Positions 33,934 to 45,829 of a DNA stretch of 64,000 nt are shown here, one piece after another. Position 1 is the stretch's first letter. The number at the start of each line of letters is the position of its first letter. The stretch is from Sorghum bicolor (lineage: Eukaryota; Streptophyta; Magnoliopsida; Poales; Poaceae), in NCBI RefSeq assembly GCF_000003195.3, contig NC_012872.2, positions 24,018,066 through 24,082,065 of the forward strand. The letters are read 5' to 3'. Below the pieces are notes generated by a model. The model did no database searches. It was not told the origin of the DNA and was given only the letters and a program-made list of their open reading frames with translations. Both the position numbers and the translations under genes were made by a program.

Positions 33934-35634
33934 TTTGGGGTCGAGGTCGGCGCTGATCGTCAGCACTTTGCCGTCGGAGTTGTTGGGGTCGAGCGGGATC
34001 TTCTTGGTTCCTTCCGCCGCCTCGAAGCTGCCCGCATGACGCTTAGGCTCTGGAGCCTCAGCGGCCATGGCCTCGAGCTTTGCAACGAGCTTGGTGGAGC
34101 TCTCGACCGCCTCCCCGTACTCGACGCACTCGACGTCGCACTCGTACGCGTGCTCGAAGGAGGAACTGACAGTGATGACGCCTTTGGGACCAGTCATCTT
34201 CAGCTTCAAGTAGGTGTAGTTGGGTATAGCCATGAACTTGGCGTAGCCCGGGCGCCCGATGATGGCGTGGTACGTGCCTCGGAACCCAAGCACCTCAAAG
34301 GTGAGGGTCTCCTTCCTGAAGTTGGCCGCTGTGCCGAAGCAGACCGGTAGGTCAATTCGACCTACTGGCAGTGCCTTTTTCCCTGGCACGACGCCATGGA
34401 AACCGCCGGCGCTTGGCTGGAGGCGTCCTCTATCGATGCCGAGGAGGTCGAGGGTCTCGAGGTAGATGATGTTGAGGCTGCTGCCACCATCCATCAGCAC
34501 TTTCGAGAGTCGGGTGTTGACGATGATGGGGTCGACGACGAGCGGGTAGACGCCTGGGGCGACTACCTTGTCGGGGTGGTCCTCTTGGTCGAAAGTGATA
34601 GGAGTGCTTGACCAGCTAAGGTATTGGGGCACCGCCATTCTTGCCACAAAGACTTCGCGACGCTCCCTTTTGCGCTGCCTCATGGTTAATTGAGTCGAGG
34701 GCCCGCCATAGATCATGTAGCAGTCGTGGACGGCGGGGAAGCCGTCGTCATCTTTGTTGTCCTCCTTGCTGCCAGCCTTCTCTTTCTCACGCGTATCTTT
34801 TTTGAACCCCAGACCGTCGAAATGCTTTCTCAGCATACGACAGTCCTTGAGCTTGTGGTTGGCGCCTCCCTTATGGTAAGGGCACGGCTCCTCCAACATC
34901 TTGTCAAAGATGCCTCCATCCGGAGGGCCTCGAGGCTTCTTTCGATCCATGGCGGCAACAAGGTTGTCATCGGAATCTTCCCGGTGGAACTGCCGCACTT
35001 TCTGCTTCTTTTTATTCTTCTTGAGGCCTCGACTGAGGGTCCCACCTTCGTCGACGGGCTGCTTGCCTTTTCTTCCTTCTGAGCTGAAGAAGGCGCCGAC
35101 TGCCTCCTCCCCTACCGCGTAGTTGGCTACTACGTCCATCAGCTCGTCGACGGTCTGAGGTCGATTGTGACCTAATTCCCGCACCAAGTCTCGACTGGTG
35201 GTGCCCGAGACAAACGCCAAGATGACGTCGTGGTCAGGGATGTGCGGCAGCTCAGTGCGCTGCTTCGAGAAGCGTCGAGCATACTCCCGAAGAGTTTCTC
35301 CTGACTTCTGCTTGCACTTGCTGAGGTCCCACGAGTTCCCTGGCCGTATGTAGGTCCCTTTGAAGTTACCCTCGAAGACTCTGACCAGATCAACCCAGTT
35401 ATGGATCTGATTGGCAGGGAGTTCCTCGAGCCATCGACGGGCGGTGTCGGAGCGGAAAAGGGGTAGCTGTCTGATGATGGCTCGATCATCACCTCGAGCG
35501 CCACCTAGCTGACAGGCCAGCCTGAAGTCGGCCAGCCACAACTCTGGTTTGGTCTCTCCATTGTACTTCGCGATGCTGGTCGGAGGTCGAAATGGATTGG
35601 GCAGGGGCGTGCTGCGGATCGCCCTACTGAACAC
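33934..35634 (-). CDS. G1 gag (C-terminal part) and protease
   Basis: This continues the gag begun at 45771 after the A2 insertion. The gag core contains KPELWLADFRLACQLGG, ARRWLEELPANQIHNW and ETLREYARRFSKQRTELP. A histidine- and cysteine-containing stretch follows (CPYHKGGANHKLKDC). The protease has VLMDGGSSLNIIYLETL as catalytic segment and FRGTYHAIIGRPGYAKFM as second half. DGG instead of DSG/DTG is typical of Tat proteases. The frame is open throughout and ends at the amber codon before RT. Confidence 0.85.
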
Positions 35635-36980
35635 TGTTGACACCAGAAGTGGCAAACGGTTATACCGCAAGCGTACGGTAGTCAATGTAGCCTTCACCGG
35701 GAGTATTCCAGGTATCGTGATTTCCACGGGGAACGCGAAGTGAATTAACTAGGCTTTAGATCGTTAGGTGATGATCAAAGGGTCTAGGATAATGGGGTAG
35801 AGAGGTCTAACTAGTATTAATGCCTGGTCTTGGTAATTAAGTATAGTCAAGGTTTTTCACCTAACTCTTTACTGAGGGCGATACCCGAAAAGGAGGATTG
35901 AGTTAACGAGGTTTTTCACCTCCCCGTCTCCTAAGCGACTACCCTGCTCAGCCCAACTATTATTTGCAACTTGCCTACAACAGATGCGAGGAGCTTTCCG
36001 CCTAGCGAGGACTGTCACTCTCACACTAGGTGTCTACACAACTGCGACAAGGAGTCCACACTGGCAAGAAGTAGTCTAGACACCACGTCTAAACTAGCTC
36101 TTGCTACCCTAAGCTTAGCTAAAGCTAAGAGCACTCAAGATCAAGCAATGTGCCAGTAAAGGATTCTTATACTTAAAGTACCAGACCAAATATTAAATAC
36201 TAGAAAAGACTCAGAAGTAAGACTTACAAGAAGACCTGCTTCCGCTGAGGTGCTCCGCGAAGAAGACTCCCGACAGGCCGGGACTCCTCCTTGGAACTCC
36301 TCACTCTCTACTCACTATGATAGCACTAAGCTACTAAAGTAGTTTACTCCTAAGATACATGACATTTAAGTGAAGGAATAGGGGGGTATTTATAGTGGGA
36401 GATGGAGTAGGGGCTACTCCGGTGCCATGTCAGCGATCCGCGTCATCTTCATCATGCACCATTGGATCAAACCGACTTCACAACCGCCATCTGATCAACG
36501 GTAGAGGCAAACTAACATGTGCAACATGTGGGCAAGGTCGGTGGGAGGCCAACCGACCCTGAAACCGCCATGAAGTGGGGTCGGCCGACCCCCTATCTTG
36601 CTAGTTGGGCCCACCTGCAGTGTCCTGGAGGCTCTCTGATGTCGGTGGAGTTGAGCTGACCTATGGGACCCACCAAAGTGGGGTCGCCCGACCCCAATTC
36701 TATGGGGTTAGGGTGTCAGCCCTGTCCTACATGTCTTCCTCTTCATGACTATAATGTTGTCTTGGTTACTGGTGTCACTGATCTTTAGTTATTCACCCCT
36801 TCTTAGTGTTTGGACCCTTGAAAAGTACCTGTTCTTACTCCTGCAACCAAATAGTAGCATGTACATGTGGAACTAGGTTATATGTACCTATATTACTACT
36901 TTGTTTGGTTGTTTTCTCCCAAAATGAGTCTTATGTTGACGGTTATGATAGTAGAAAACATGGTATAAATACCGTCAACA
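35635..36980 (-). repeat. 3' LTR of A2
   Basis: Reversed TATA box (TATTTATA) at 36388-36395. The LTR carries two palindromes, GGGGTCGGCCGACCCC (36577-36592) and GGGGTCGCCCGACCCC (36680-36695). An ORF of 62 codons near 35971 recurs in the other LTR but has no sign of being a gene. Confidence 0.96.
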
Positions 36981-38456
36981 AGACCCCCCACACTTGAGTC
37001 TTTGCTCGTCCTCGAGTAAAGGTTAAAAATGAGTGATCAATGGTTTCTAACTTAAGATAGTAGTGAGCATAAAATGCTAGTTCGAACATAGTTCATCCAA
37101 ATGGGTTTTTGTGTAAGTGTCTAGCATATATTCTTCAGAGGTTGAGAAAAGGAACAACTCTCAGAACAAGATCAAATTCCAATTTCATATTCTTGGTACT
37201 TAGAGTTTTTATGACACTTTTTAAAATAAGTCACATAGTTCAATCCTACTCCTCATTTAGCGCTCTAGATCACTCAAAGTTTTTTAGTAGTCCTCACCAA
37301 GGCATGAATGCCAACTTGTTTCATCCTATAATTATAGGCTTATATGGGGCTTGGTAGGGATAAACAAGGTAGCATACTCTACTTTGCAAATATTGTTAAG
37401 TCAAAAACAAGGATCCAATGAGAGGAGTGTCATAGTCATAGATCAAGATGTGCAAGTGTGTTATATGGTGGACTAGGTTGCTCCTTTATTTACTACACTC
37501 TATCTACTTGTATATTGAGACATGGCTAGATTTTCTTTTTCTTCGAGCTTTATGTGCTCAATTTTTTTTTCATGGACTTGCACATGTCCATCTTTTCTTT
37601 TTCTTTTATTTTGCCAAGCCCTTTTATGTCTCATTTTCTAAACAATATTTAGAGAGGTGTTCTAACACTTAGAGTATGGAGCAACCTATTTAGTGGATGC
37701 ACAATACATGTGGTTGCGTACTTCCAGTGTAGAAGCAGCATATATATATGTGGTGTGTACGTGATCTTGATCTTGTGACTATGATACAACTCTCACTAGG
37801 GTCAACAAGGTTTTGACAAAACTCATTACAAAAGCAGGTTGCATTTCATAAAATGGTTACTTGAATATCTAAGTGTATGGCTTTTAGTGGGAATTTCTTG
37901 CTAATGAGGAGTAAATGATACTATGGTTTTGTGATATTTTTGAAACAAATCTCTAAGTACCTTGAATAGAAATGTTATGAATTCTTAGCCAAGAGTTATA
38001 TCACTTTCATCAACAACTTAGTCAATATGGTTCCTATAGATTTTTACCCATGAGGATGAACAATTGTAAGAACTATACTTTATGTCACTATTTCTCTTAA
38101 ATCATGTACCAGTTCACTTTTTATTTTGCAAACAAGTTTAAACTATCAAATTTTATTTTAATTGTGACACAAAGGTAAAGAATTGGACAGACTGAGAGGG
38201 GGAAGAATTAGCAAACCGGGCAGGAAAGATGTCTTTCGTCGTATAGAAGCTGCCTGGTGGGCCCAGGGCTCCATGGAAGGGTCGGCCGACCCCACCTGGA
38301 GGTTCCTGGCCCTGCCACTCGATTCTACGTCCCTCGGGAAGTCTTTCTGCACTTGTGTCGTTTCCTTTTGCCATAGAAAGTGGGTCGGGCGACCCCCTCA
38401 TCGCGCCTGTTTTTGGTGCCATGACGTGCCGAGGTGTATGCAGTGTTGTTCCATGC
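36981..38456 (-). other. A2 3' non-coding region with polypurine tract
   Basis: On the minus strand the tract reads CAAGTGTGGGGGGTC directly before the 3' LTR (36982-36996), preceded by GAGGACGAGCAAAG. The remaining 1.4 kb is AT-rich with no coding sequence. Palindromic GGTCGGCCGACC-type motifs occur at 38279-38292 and 38382-38396. No extra gene is present. Confidence 0.8.
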
Positions 38457-41400
38457 TCACGGCAGTTCAGAGATGAAGTTGGGGGGTCGGGCGACCCCCC
38501 CACACTTGCAGTTTTCGTGCAGCTTAAAGATGTTGCCGTCGTCGTCCCGCAGTGTTACCGCTCCATGAGTCGCGGCGTCAACAACGAAGAATGGTCCTTC
38601 CCATTTGCTCCTTAGCTTTCCATGGCCAAATAACTTGACCCTTGAGTTGAACATGAGAACCTTATCCCCAGGATGAAATTCCTTTTGCTTGATCCTTTTA
38701 TCATGCCATCTTTTTGTTCTCTCTTTGTAGATCCTGGCATTGTGATAGGCTTTATCTCTCCATTCTTCTAGTTCGGAGATTTGGAGCTTTCTATTTCTTC
38801 CGGCCGAGGGCAAATCCATGTTCCATTTCTTGATTGCCCAGTGAGCTCTATGCTCTAGCTCTACCGGTAGATGGCATGTCTTACCGTATACAAGTTGGTA
38901 TGGTGTCATACCAATTGGGGTCTTGTATGCGGTCCTGTATGCCCAAAGTGCATCCGGTAGATGGCTTTTCCAGCCGGTTCCCATCTTAGTGACAGTCTTC
39001 TGCAGAATGTTCTTGATTTGTTTGTTAGATGTTTCTACTTGTCCGCTCGTTTGCGGGTGATAGGGTGTTCCAATGTTGTGCCTTATCCCCACTTCAGCTA
39101 AGCACCGTCGGAATCTTCTGTCAATGAAGTGGCTCCCTCCATCACTGATAACTAGTCTGGGGGTGCCGAAGCGTGGAAATATGACTTCCTTGAACATCTT
39201 TATCGAATGTGTAGAGTCGGCTGCTCTGCAGGGCATTGCTTCGACCCACTTGGACACATAGTCTACTGCCACTAGGATGTACTCACACCCTTGTGACAAA
39301 GGGAATGGCCCCATGTAGTCTATGCCCCAAGCATCAAATATCTCGACTTGTAAGTTGTTTGTGAGTGGCATTGCATCACGAGTATTGATGTTCCCATGCT
39401 TCTGACACCTTGCACATCTCCTCACGAAGTTCTTTGTATCTTCGTACATGGTAGGCCAGTAGAATCCACTCTGCCATATCTTGGCATGGGTCCTGAATGC
39501 TCCATAGTGGCCTCCGTACTCTGCCCCATAGCATTTTTCCATTATTTTTACTGCCTCGTCCATGGGAACACATCTCCTGAGTATGCCATCTTGACAGACT
39601 CTGTAGAGGTAAGGATCGTCCCATAGGTGCACCCTACTCTCTTTAACAAGCTTCTTCTTGTCTACCCCAGGTGGTATGTATCCGGACGCCAGGTAGTTGA
39701 CTATGTTTGCATACCATGGGTAGGCTTCTGAAACTCGGAGGAGTGTGTCGTCTCGAAGGTAGTCGTTGATAGGTGGATCCTGTTTATCCTCGATTTGCAT
39801 CCTAGACAAGTGATCGGCTACCGAGTTTTCTACTCCCTTTTTATCTCTAATTTCTAAGTCAAATTCTTGGAGTAGTAGGATCCATCTTATTAATCTTGGT
39901 TTAGCATCTTTTTTAGTGAGCAAGTATTTTAGAGCTGCGTGATCGGAGTAAACAATCACCTTTGCTCCAACTAAATAAGATCTAAACTTGTCTATAGCAA
40001 ACACTACAGCCAACAGTTCTTTTTCAGTTGTTGCATAATTCAGCTGTGGTCCTGTTAGTGTTTTGCTAGCATAAGATATTGCATGATGCTTCTTATCTTT
40101 AGTCTGTCCTAAGACAGCACCTACAGCGTAATCACTAGCATCACACATTATCTCAAAAGGTAGCGACCAATCAGGGGGTTGAATGATTGGTGCAGAGATA
40201 AGTGCTTTCTTAAGATAGTAAAAGGAATCCAAGCACTCATCATTAAAATCAAAGGGTGCATCCTTAGCTAACAGGTTTGTTAAAGGTCTAGCAATTTGAG
40301 AGAAATCTTGTATGAACCTTCTATAAAAGCCTGCATGGCCAAGAAAGCTACGGACGCCCCTAACATTTGTGGGAGGAGGGAGCTGTTCTATAACTTCAAT
40401 TTTAGCTCTATCTACCTCTATCCCACGTTCGGACACTCTATGTCCTAACACTATCCCTTCTCGAACCATAAAATGGCACTTTTCCCAGTTCAAGATCAAG
40501 TGCTTCTCTTGGCACCTTTGTAAGACTCGGTCCAGGTTCTTTAGGCAATCATCAAAAGTTTTCCCATAGACGGAGAAGTCGTCCATGAAAACTTCCATGA
40601 TTTCCTCGATCATATCGGAGAAGATGGACATCATGCACCTTTGAAAAGAGGCAGGAGCATTGCATAGGCCAAAAGACATGCGCCTATATGCATATGTTCC
40701 GTAGGGGCATGTGAATGTAGTCTTACTTTGGTCGTCGGGATGGATTGGGATTTGATGGTAACCCGAATACCCATCAAGGAAGCAGAAGAAAGAGTGTTTG
40801 GCTAACCGTTCCAGCATCTCATCGATGAATGGCAACGGAAAGTGGTCTTTCTTAGTGGCCTTGTTAAGTTTTCGGTAGTCTATGAACATTCTCCATCCCG
40901 TGACGGTCCGTTGAGGAATGAGTTCATTGTTGTCATTTTTAACGACCGTCATTCCTCCTTTCTTAGGAACTACTTGAACGGGGCTGACCCACTCACTGTT
41001 CGGAACAGGGTAGATTATGCCTGCATGCAATAGTTTTAAGACCTCTTTCTTCACAACTTCTCTCATCGCATTATTTAGCCTTCTCTGAGGCTCCCTGGAA
41101 GGTATAGCATCAGGTTCGATAGGGATGCGATGAGTGCAGAGTGCAGGACTAATTCCCTTAAGGTCTTCTAACGAGTATCCTAAGACAGAGCGGCGTTCTT
41201 CTAAGACGGTGATGAGTTTGGTGACATCTTCTTCTGTCAGTTGATCACTAATGATTACCGGAGTCTCTCTATCACCATTAAGGAAGGTGTACTTAAGTCC
41301 AGAGGGAAGTGGCTTAAGTTCTATAGAGGGTTTTGGTTGTGGTTTAGATTCATCCAAGTCTAATGGTTCTTCTAATTTGTTCTCTTCTTCTTGGATGAAG

Positions 41401-42878
41401 TTTTCGGCGTCTTCTTCTAAGTCAGGCTGAGAAGTGTCCAGAAGAGATGCCGATATCACCTCCTCTATTGGGTCAGGCTCGGGCGGGGTCTCGGCTTTAG
41501 AATTAATAGAGCCGGCAAAAGGCATAGAAAGGTCTAAGCCCTTCCCGAGGTTACCCTTGAAACGCCCTTCATGAAATCCATTTAGGAACCTCATGATGGG
41601 GTGCCCGATTAACAAGTCAACTTCTTTCATATCAAAGATAAAGAAGTTTAGCAGAATGTTGACTTTGTTAATGGAGACAGGAATATTCTGTGCAATCCCA
41701 CAACTCTCGACCATTTCCCTAGAGGGTAATTTAAGAAATTTGCTGGTCGGGGTTAATGGTTCCTCGCCTAGGAGTGTCAGTACTAATGACTTGGACATTA
41801 GGCTTACTCCTACAGCAGGGTCATAAAGGGATTCTATAGGAGTGGAGTTTGTGACACAGGGAATGGGTGTAAAACTCGAGAGAAGTTTGATGACATCAGA
41901 TGATGTCTCAGCTTCTCTAAACCATTCATTACTCATAATAGCCGTGAGTTCTTGGGCAGTTGCCCTGAGGTAACCAGCCTCAAGATGAGCTGGGATATGG
42001 CTATTTGGAGCTCTGCGTGCTATAGATCTCCTTTGCACAGGTTGATTCGAGACATTGCCAAAATCGGCAAATAGATCAGTCTTGATGTTAAGTGGGTAAT
42101 CCAAGGGATGAATTACTTCTTCCCTTGGAGGTGCTTGTGGTATTGGTTCAGGTTCGACAGCTTGGGTTGCGGCTAAAGGAGTTTTGGCTGTCGAAGGTTC
42201 ATCCCTAGGAGTTCGATCTTCCTCAGGAGCTTCAATATGATCATCAGTGTAAGGGGTATTCTCGAGAATAGTCCCAAGAATTTCCTTACCTTCACTGATA
42301 GGTAAATGAAGGAATGCTCCCTTAGAGGCTAAATCAAGGAATTGTGCGGATTGTTGGCTAAGTCCGAGGTAAAAATGTTGCATAAGAATTGGCTCGGTTA
42401 TACCTAAGTCTGGGCCAGATGATGTTAAGTCGGTGAGACGTGCCCAGGCCGCACCTAGAGACTCCTTCCCTTCTTGCTTGAAGTCTAGGACTTCTCTACG
42501 GAGACGAGCTATTCTAGAGATGGGAAAGTAGGTGAGGCAGAATTTGGCTTGCAGCTTTTCCCATTCTCCTCCTACACTACCTGCATAGCGAGTGTACCAC
42601 CGTCTGGCCTTTCCTGTCAAAGAGAACGGAAAGAGCTTCCACTTGAGGGTAACTCGCCTCATCCCTTGGATGTGGATGCATGAACAAAGTTGTTCGAAAT
42701 CTCGTAGGTGTGTGTAAGGATTTTCATCTCCTTCTCCCGAAAAGGGATTCTCCTGAACCATCGCTACGAGACTCGGGCGAAGCTCATAGTGACAGGCCAA
42801 AATGGCTTTTGATGAACTCGCTGGCTCCAACTCAGCGCCCGTTGGAGCAGCGTAATCGAAGAGGGTTGTTTGATCCAT
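38457..42878 (-). CDS. Athila-like gag-pol polyprotein of A2 (1473 aa)
   Basis: I chose the ATG at 42878 ([18 protein letters not shown]), about 100 bp after the 5' LTR. Gag is at residues 1-230 ([37 protein letters not shown]). The protease region near 353 reads [15 protein letters not shown]; aspartate is kept but the usual D-x-G is altered, while [10 protein letters not shown] is normal. RT has the box FMDDFSVYG near 765. RNase H has [10 protein letters not shown] and [11 protein letters not shown] near 910-1010. In the integrase zinc finger, [11 protein letters not shown] has tyrosine where a first histidine is usual, with CARC later. The core triad is in IDYMGPF, SDGGSHF and SGQVETSNK. 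The C-terminus has [14 protein letters not shown] see no CCHC knuckle. The frame is uninterrupted, so translation is plausible, but protease function is doubtful. Confidence 0.94.
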   Translation of the reverse strand: MDQTTLFDYAAPTGAELEPASSSKAILACHYELRPSLVAMVQENPFSGEGDENPYTHLRDFEQLCSCIHIQGMRRVTLKWKLFPFSLTGKARRWYTRYAGSVGGEWEKLQAKFCLTYFPISRIARLRREVLDFKQEGKESLGAAWARLTDLTSSGPDLGITEPILMQHFYLGLSQQSAQFLDLASKGAFLHLPISEGKEILGTILENTPYTDDHIEAPEEDRTPRDEPSTAKTPLAATQAVEPEPIPQAPPREEVIHPLDYPLNIKTDLFADFGNVSNQPVQRRSIARRAPNSHIPAHLEAGYLRATAQELTAIMSNEWFREAETSSDVIKLLSSFTPIPCVTNSTPIESLYDPAVGVSLMSKSLVLTLLGEEPLTPTSKFLKLPSREMVESCGIAQNIPVSINKVNILLNFFIFDMKEVDLLIGHPIMRFLNGFHEGRFKGNLGKGLDLSMPFAGSINSKAETPPEPDPIEEVISASLLDTSQPDLEEDAENFIQEEENKLEEPLDLDESKPQPKPSIELKPLPSGLKYTFLNGDRETPVIISDQLTEEDVTKLITVLEERRSVLGYSLEDLKGISPALCTHRIPIEPDAIPSREPQRRLNNAMREVVKKEVLKLLHAGIIYPVPNSEWVSPVQVVPKKGGMTVVKNDNNELIPQRTVTGWRMFIDYRKLNKATKKDHFPLPFIDEMLERLAKHSFFCFLDGYSGYHQIPIHPDDQSKTTFTCPYGTYAYRRMSFGLCNAPASFQRCMMSIFSDMIEEIMEVFMDDFSVYGKTFDDCLKNLDRVLQRCQEKHLILNWEKCHFMVREGIVLGHRVSERGIEVDRAKIEVIEQLPPPTNVRGVRSFLGHAGFYRRFIQDFSQIARPLTNLLAKDAPFDFNDECLDSFYYLKKALISAPIIQPPDWSLPFEIMCDASDYAVGAVLGQTKDKKHHAISYASKTLTGPQLNYATTEKELLAVVFAIDKFRSYLVGAKVIVYSDHAALKYLLTKKDAKPRLIRWILLLQEFDLEIRDKKGVENSVADHLSRMQIEDKQDPPINDYLRDDTLLRVSEAYPWYANIVNYLASGYIPPGVDKKKLVKESRVHLWDDPYLYRVCQDGILRRCVPMDEAVKIMEKCYGAEYGGHYGAFRTHAKIWQSGFYWPTMYEDTKNFVRRCARCQKHGNINTRDAMPLTNNLQVEIFDAWGIDYMGPFPLSQGCEYILVAVDYVSKWVEAMPCRAADSTHSIKMFKEVIFPRFGTPRLVISDGGSHFIDRRFRRCLAEVGIRHNIGTPYHPQTSGQVETSNKQIKNILQKTVTKMGTGWKSHLPDALWAYRTAYKTPIGMTPYQLVYGKTCHLPVELEHRAHWAIKKWNMDLPSAGRNRKLQISELEEWRDKAYHNARIYKERTKRWHDKRIKQKEFHPGDKVLMFNSRVKLFGHGKLRSKWEGPFFVVDAATHGAVTLRDDDGNIFKLHENCKCGGVARPPNFISELP

Positions 42879-42956
42879 TTGGATATGTGTATAAAGTTTT
42901 AAATCAAACAAAGATAACTTAACGATTTTTTTGTCCTAGTTAAAACAGCTACCGTT

Positions 42957-42973
42957 CCCCGGCAACGGCGCCA
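42957..42973 (-). other. Primer binding site of A2 (tRNA-Asp type)
   Basis: On the minus strand the site reads TGGCGCCGTTGCCGGGG, seven bases after the 5' LTR, identical to that of A1. Confidence 0.92.
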
Positions 42974-42980
42974 GAAAGCT

Positions 42981-44326
42981 TGTTGACACCAGAAGTGGCA
43001 AACGGTTATACCGCAAGCGTACGGTAGTCAATGTAGCCTTCACCGGGAGTATTCCAGGTATCGTGATTTCCACGGGGAACGCGAAGTGAATTAACTAGGC
43101 TTTAGATCGTTAGGTGATGATCAAAGGGTCTAGGATAATGGGGTAGAGAGGTCTAACTAGTATTAATGCCTGGTCTTGGTAATTAAGTATAGTCAAGGTT
43201 TTTCACCTAACTCTTTACTGAGGGTGATACCCGAAAAGGAGGATTGAGTTAACGAGGTTTTTCACCTCCCCGTCTCCTAAGCGACTACCCTGCTCAGCCC
43301 AACTATTATTTGCAACTTGCCTACAACAGATGCGAGGAGCTTTCCGCCTAGCGAGGACTGTCACTCTCACACTAGGTGTCTACACAACTGCGACAAGGAG
43401 TCCACACTGGCAAGAAGTAGTCTAGACACCACGTCTAAACTAGCTCTTGCTACCCTAAGCTTAGCTAAAGCTAAGAGCACTCAAGATCAAGCAATGTGCC
43501 AGTAAAGGATTCTTATACTTAAAGTACCAGACCAAATATTAAATACTAGAAAAGACTCAGAAGTAAGACTTACAAGAAGACCTGCTTCCGCTGAGGTGCT
43601 CCGCGAAGAAGACTCCCGACAGGCCGGGACTCCTCCTTGGAACTCCTCACTCTCTACTCACTATGATAGCACTAAGCTACTAAAGTAGTTTACTCCTAAG
43701 ATACATGACATTTAAGTGAAGGAATAGGGGGGTATTTATAGTGGGAGATGGAGTAGGGGCTACTCCGGTGCCACGTCAGCGATCCGCGTCATCTTCATCA
43801 TGCACCATTGGATCAAACCGACTTCACAACCGCCATCTGATCAACGGTAGAGGCAAACTAACATGTGCAACATGTGGGCAAGGTCGGTGGGAGGCCAACC
43901 GACCCTGGAACCGCCATGAAGTGGGGTCGGCCGACCCCCTATCTGGCTGGTTGGGCCCACCTGCAGTGTCCTGGAGGCTCTCTGATGTCGGTGGAGTTGA
44001 GCTGACCTGTGGGACCCACCAAAGTGGGGTCGCCCGACCCCAATTCTATGGGGTTAGGGTGTCAGCCCTGTCCTACATGTCTTCCTCTTCATGACTATAA
44101 TGTTGACTTGGTTACTGGTGTCACTGATCTTTAGTTATTCACCCCTTCTTAGTGTTTGGACCCTTGAAAAGTACCTGTTCTTACTCCTACAACCAAATAG
44201 TAGCATGTACATGTGGAACTAGGTTATATGTACCTATATTACTACTTTGTTTGGTTGTTTTCTCCCAAAATGAGTCTTATGTTGACGGTTATGATAGTAG
44301 AAAACATGGTATAAATACCGTCAACA
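42981..44326 (-). repeat. 5' LTR of A2
   Basis: Same length as the partner at 35635, with about eight substitutions by eye. The palindromes lie at 43923-43938 and 44026-44041. Transcription runs leftward from the reversed TATA box near 43734-43741. Confidence 0.96.
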
Positions 44327-44331
44327 AACAC

Positions 44332-45771
44332 CCGTGGGCCTGGTGGCTCGGGGGCCACCCGGTCCTCGTCGCTGTCGTATCTCCCACCGCGATGCGCGCT
44401 ATAACCGCGCTCTTCCGCGTCTCTGTGCCGGCGGCGTCGATTTTCTTTGATGTCGTGCCGCGCGTCGTGTCGACGTTGATTGTCGACGGGGAGGATGAGA
44501 GCGGTCTTTCTACCTCGAGGGGGAGGTTGTTGATGGACTGACACCTCCTCTTCGTTTAGAGGCTGTTCGTCGCGCTTCTCTATGGCAGCTCCTCGTCGTC
44601 GAGATGCCGAACTTCCGGCTTGTTGAACTGCCGCCACCTGGAGCAATGTCTGTACCTCATCTCGAATGCGTCGGGCCTGGGAATTCGACGGCTCTGGCAT
44701 GTTACGTAGCAGCATCGTCGCTGCCACTACATTCTGGCCTGCTCGAGGAAAACGGCTGACAGGTTGCTCTGGCTCTGCGTCGCCGACGATCTGTCGATGT
44801 ACCTCTCAAGCGCGTATGCGGACACTTCCGCCCGGCGGGTAGGGCAGGTCTTGCTCGAGGATTTGCTCGAGCAGGACGAGGCGCTCGCGGTCTTCGTCGA
44901 GCTTCATCTTGAGCTCCCGCAGCTGCGCGAGCTGCGCGGTTCTGTCTTCTTGAGGAGGGGGGTCAACCTGTCCGTCGTTCCCCGGCGTCCTGGGGTCTTC
45001 TCGCGCCGCGGGGGCTCGACCACCCGCAGCAGCATCCCGTGTCTCGTCAGTGGTTTCTACCGCCCCGTCGATGTGATAGCATTCCCTCGTAGGGTCATAA
45101 CTATCTGTCTCGGAGTCGGAGTCCGGTTCGGTGGCGTAGAAACACCCACGTCCTTCCTCCAGCAATCGTTGCCTGAGGGAGGTGATCGAGTATCGTCCGG
45201 GGCCTAGACGACGGAGGCCTTGTACTCGGGAAAGGTCCGGCAGCTCGGACGCCGGCCGCCGCGCTTCAGAGCTACGTGGGAGGACCATTGGTCTTTCTAT
45301 GTACGTCTGGGTGTTTGGGCATGTCGCCCTGGCGAGCGACGCCGCGGCGTTGTCCAATCCGAACGGCAGTGCCGCTCTTGGAGAGAACAACCCGTGAGGA
45401 AGCAGCCTAGCTGCGGTGGGGGAGAGCGCGCGAGACGTGTCCCCTCCCGTCGTCGCGCGGTGCTGAGTCGTCGCGCTTGTTGTTCCGTCACACGGTGCTG
45501 CCGACTTGTGGCCTACGTCCTGCCTCGCACGAGTTGTTGGTCGTGCTGAAGCAGAGGGGCCGCGGTGGTGCTGTCCGCGCCTCTTCTTAGGCGGGGAGGC
45601 GTGGTGGTGAGGGCGTCTCGGGGCCTTCAACCGTGCTGGCGTAACGCGGGCTCCTCCTGGTCCTTTGACTGAGAGCAAGATCATGTCGAAGCCGGAGCCC
45701 GTAGACATGAACTCGAGGCTCCCAAACCAAATCACCGTGGAGTGCGGAAACGGCGAGGCAAGAGTAGCCAT
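44332..45771 (-). pseudogene. G1 gag, N-terminal part, one stop, cut by A2
   Basis: The frame starts at an ATG (MATLASPFPHSTVIWFG) about 60 bp after the 5' LTR. The first 320 residues are basic, low in order and rich in proline and serine, then comes a charged coiled coil (LRELKMKLDEDRERLVLLE). A TGA at 44806-44808 interrupts an otherwise open frame, a one-base change compatible with an arginine codon. The second piece is arginine-rich (RRRHRDAEERG) and runs into A2 at the duplicated aacac. The frame continues exactly at 35634. Confidence 0.82.
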
Positions 45772-45811
45772 CCGGAAAGGAGTGGGAAATCGATGAAAAA
45801 CACGCAGGACC

Positions 45812-45829
45812 CCTACCTGGCGCGCCAAC
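45812..45829 (-). other. Primer binding site of G1
   Basis: TGGCGCGCCAGGTAGG on the minus strand, two bases after the 5' LTR. It is nearly the same as the R2 site. The matching tRNA was not identified with certainty. Confidence 0.75.

Larger units (their letters stand above)
35635..44326 (-). mobile_element. A2: young Athila-like LTR retrotransposon with intact gag-pol frame
   Basis: Both LTRs are exactly 1346 bp (TGTTGACACC...CCGTCAACA) with the target duplication aacac at 35630-35634 and 44327-44331. It has a tRNA-Asp type primer site, one uninterrupted gag-pol ORF and a purine tract before the 3' LTR. About eight LTR differences by eye (0.6%) make it the youngest datable insertion, consistent with being the innermost. 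No ORF1/envelope-position gene is present, unlike A0. Confidence 0.96.

Noticed and set aside
35971..36159. A 62-codon ORF repeated at 43317-43505
   Set aside because: The repetition is only due to the two A2 LTRs; it lies in LTR leader sequence with no supporting signal.
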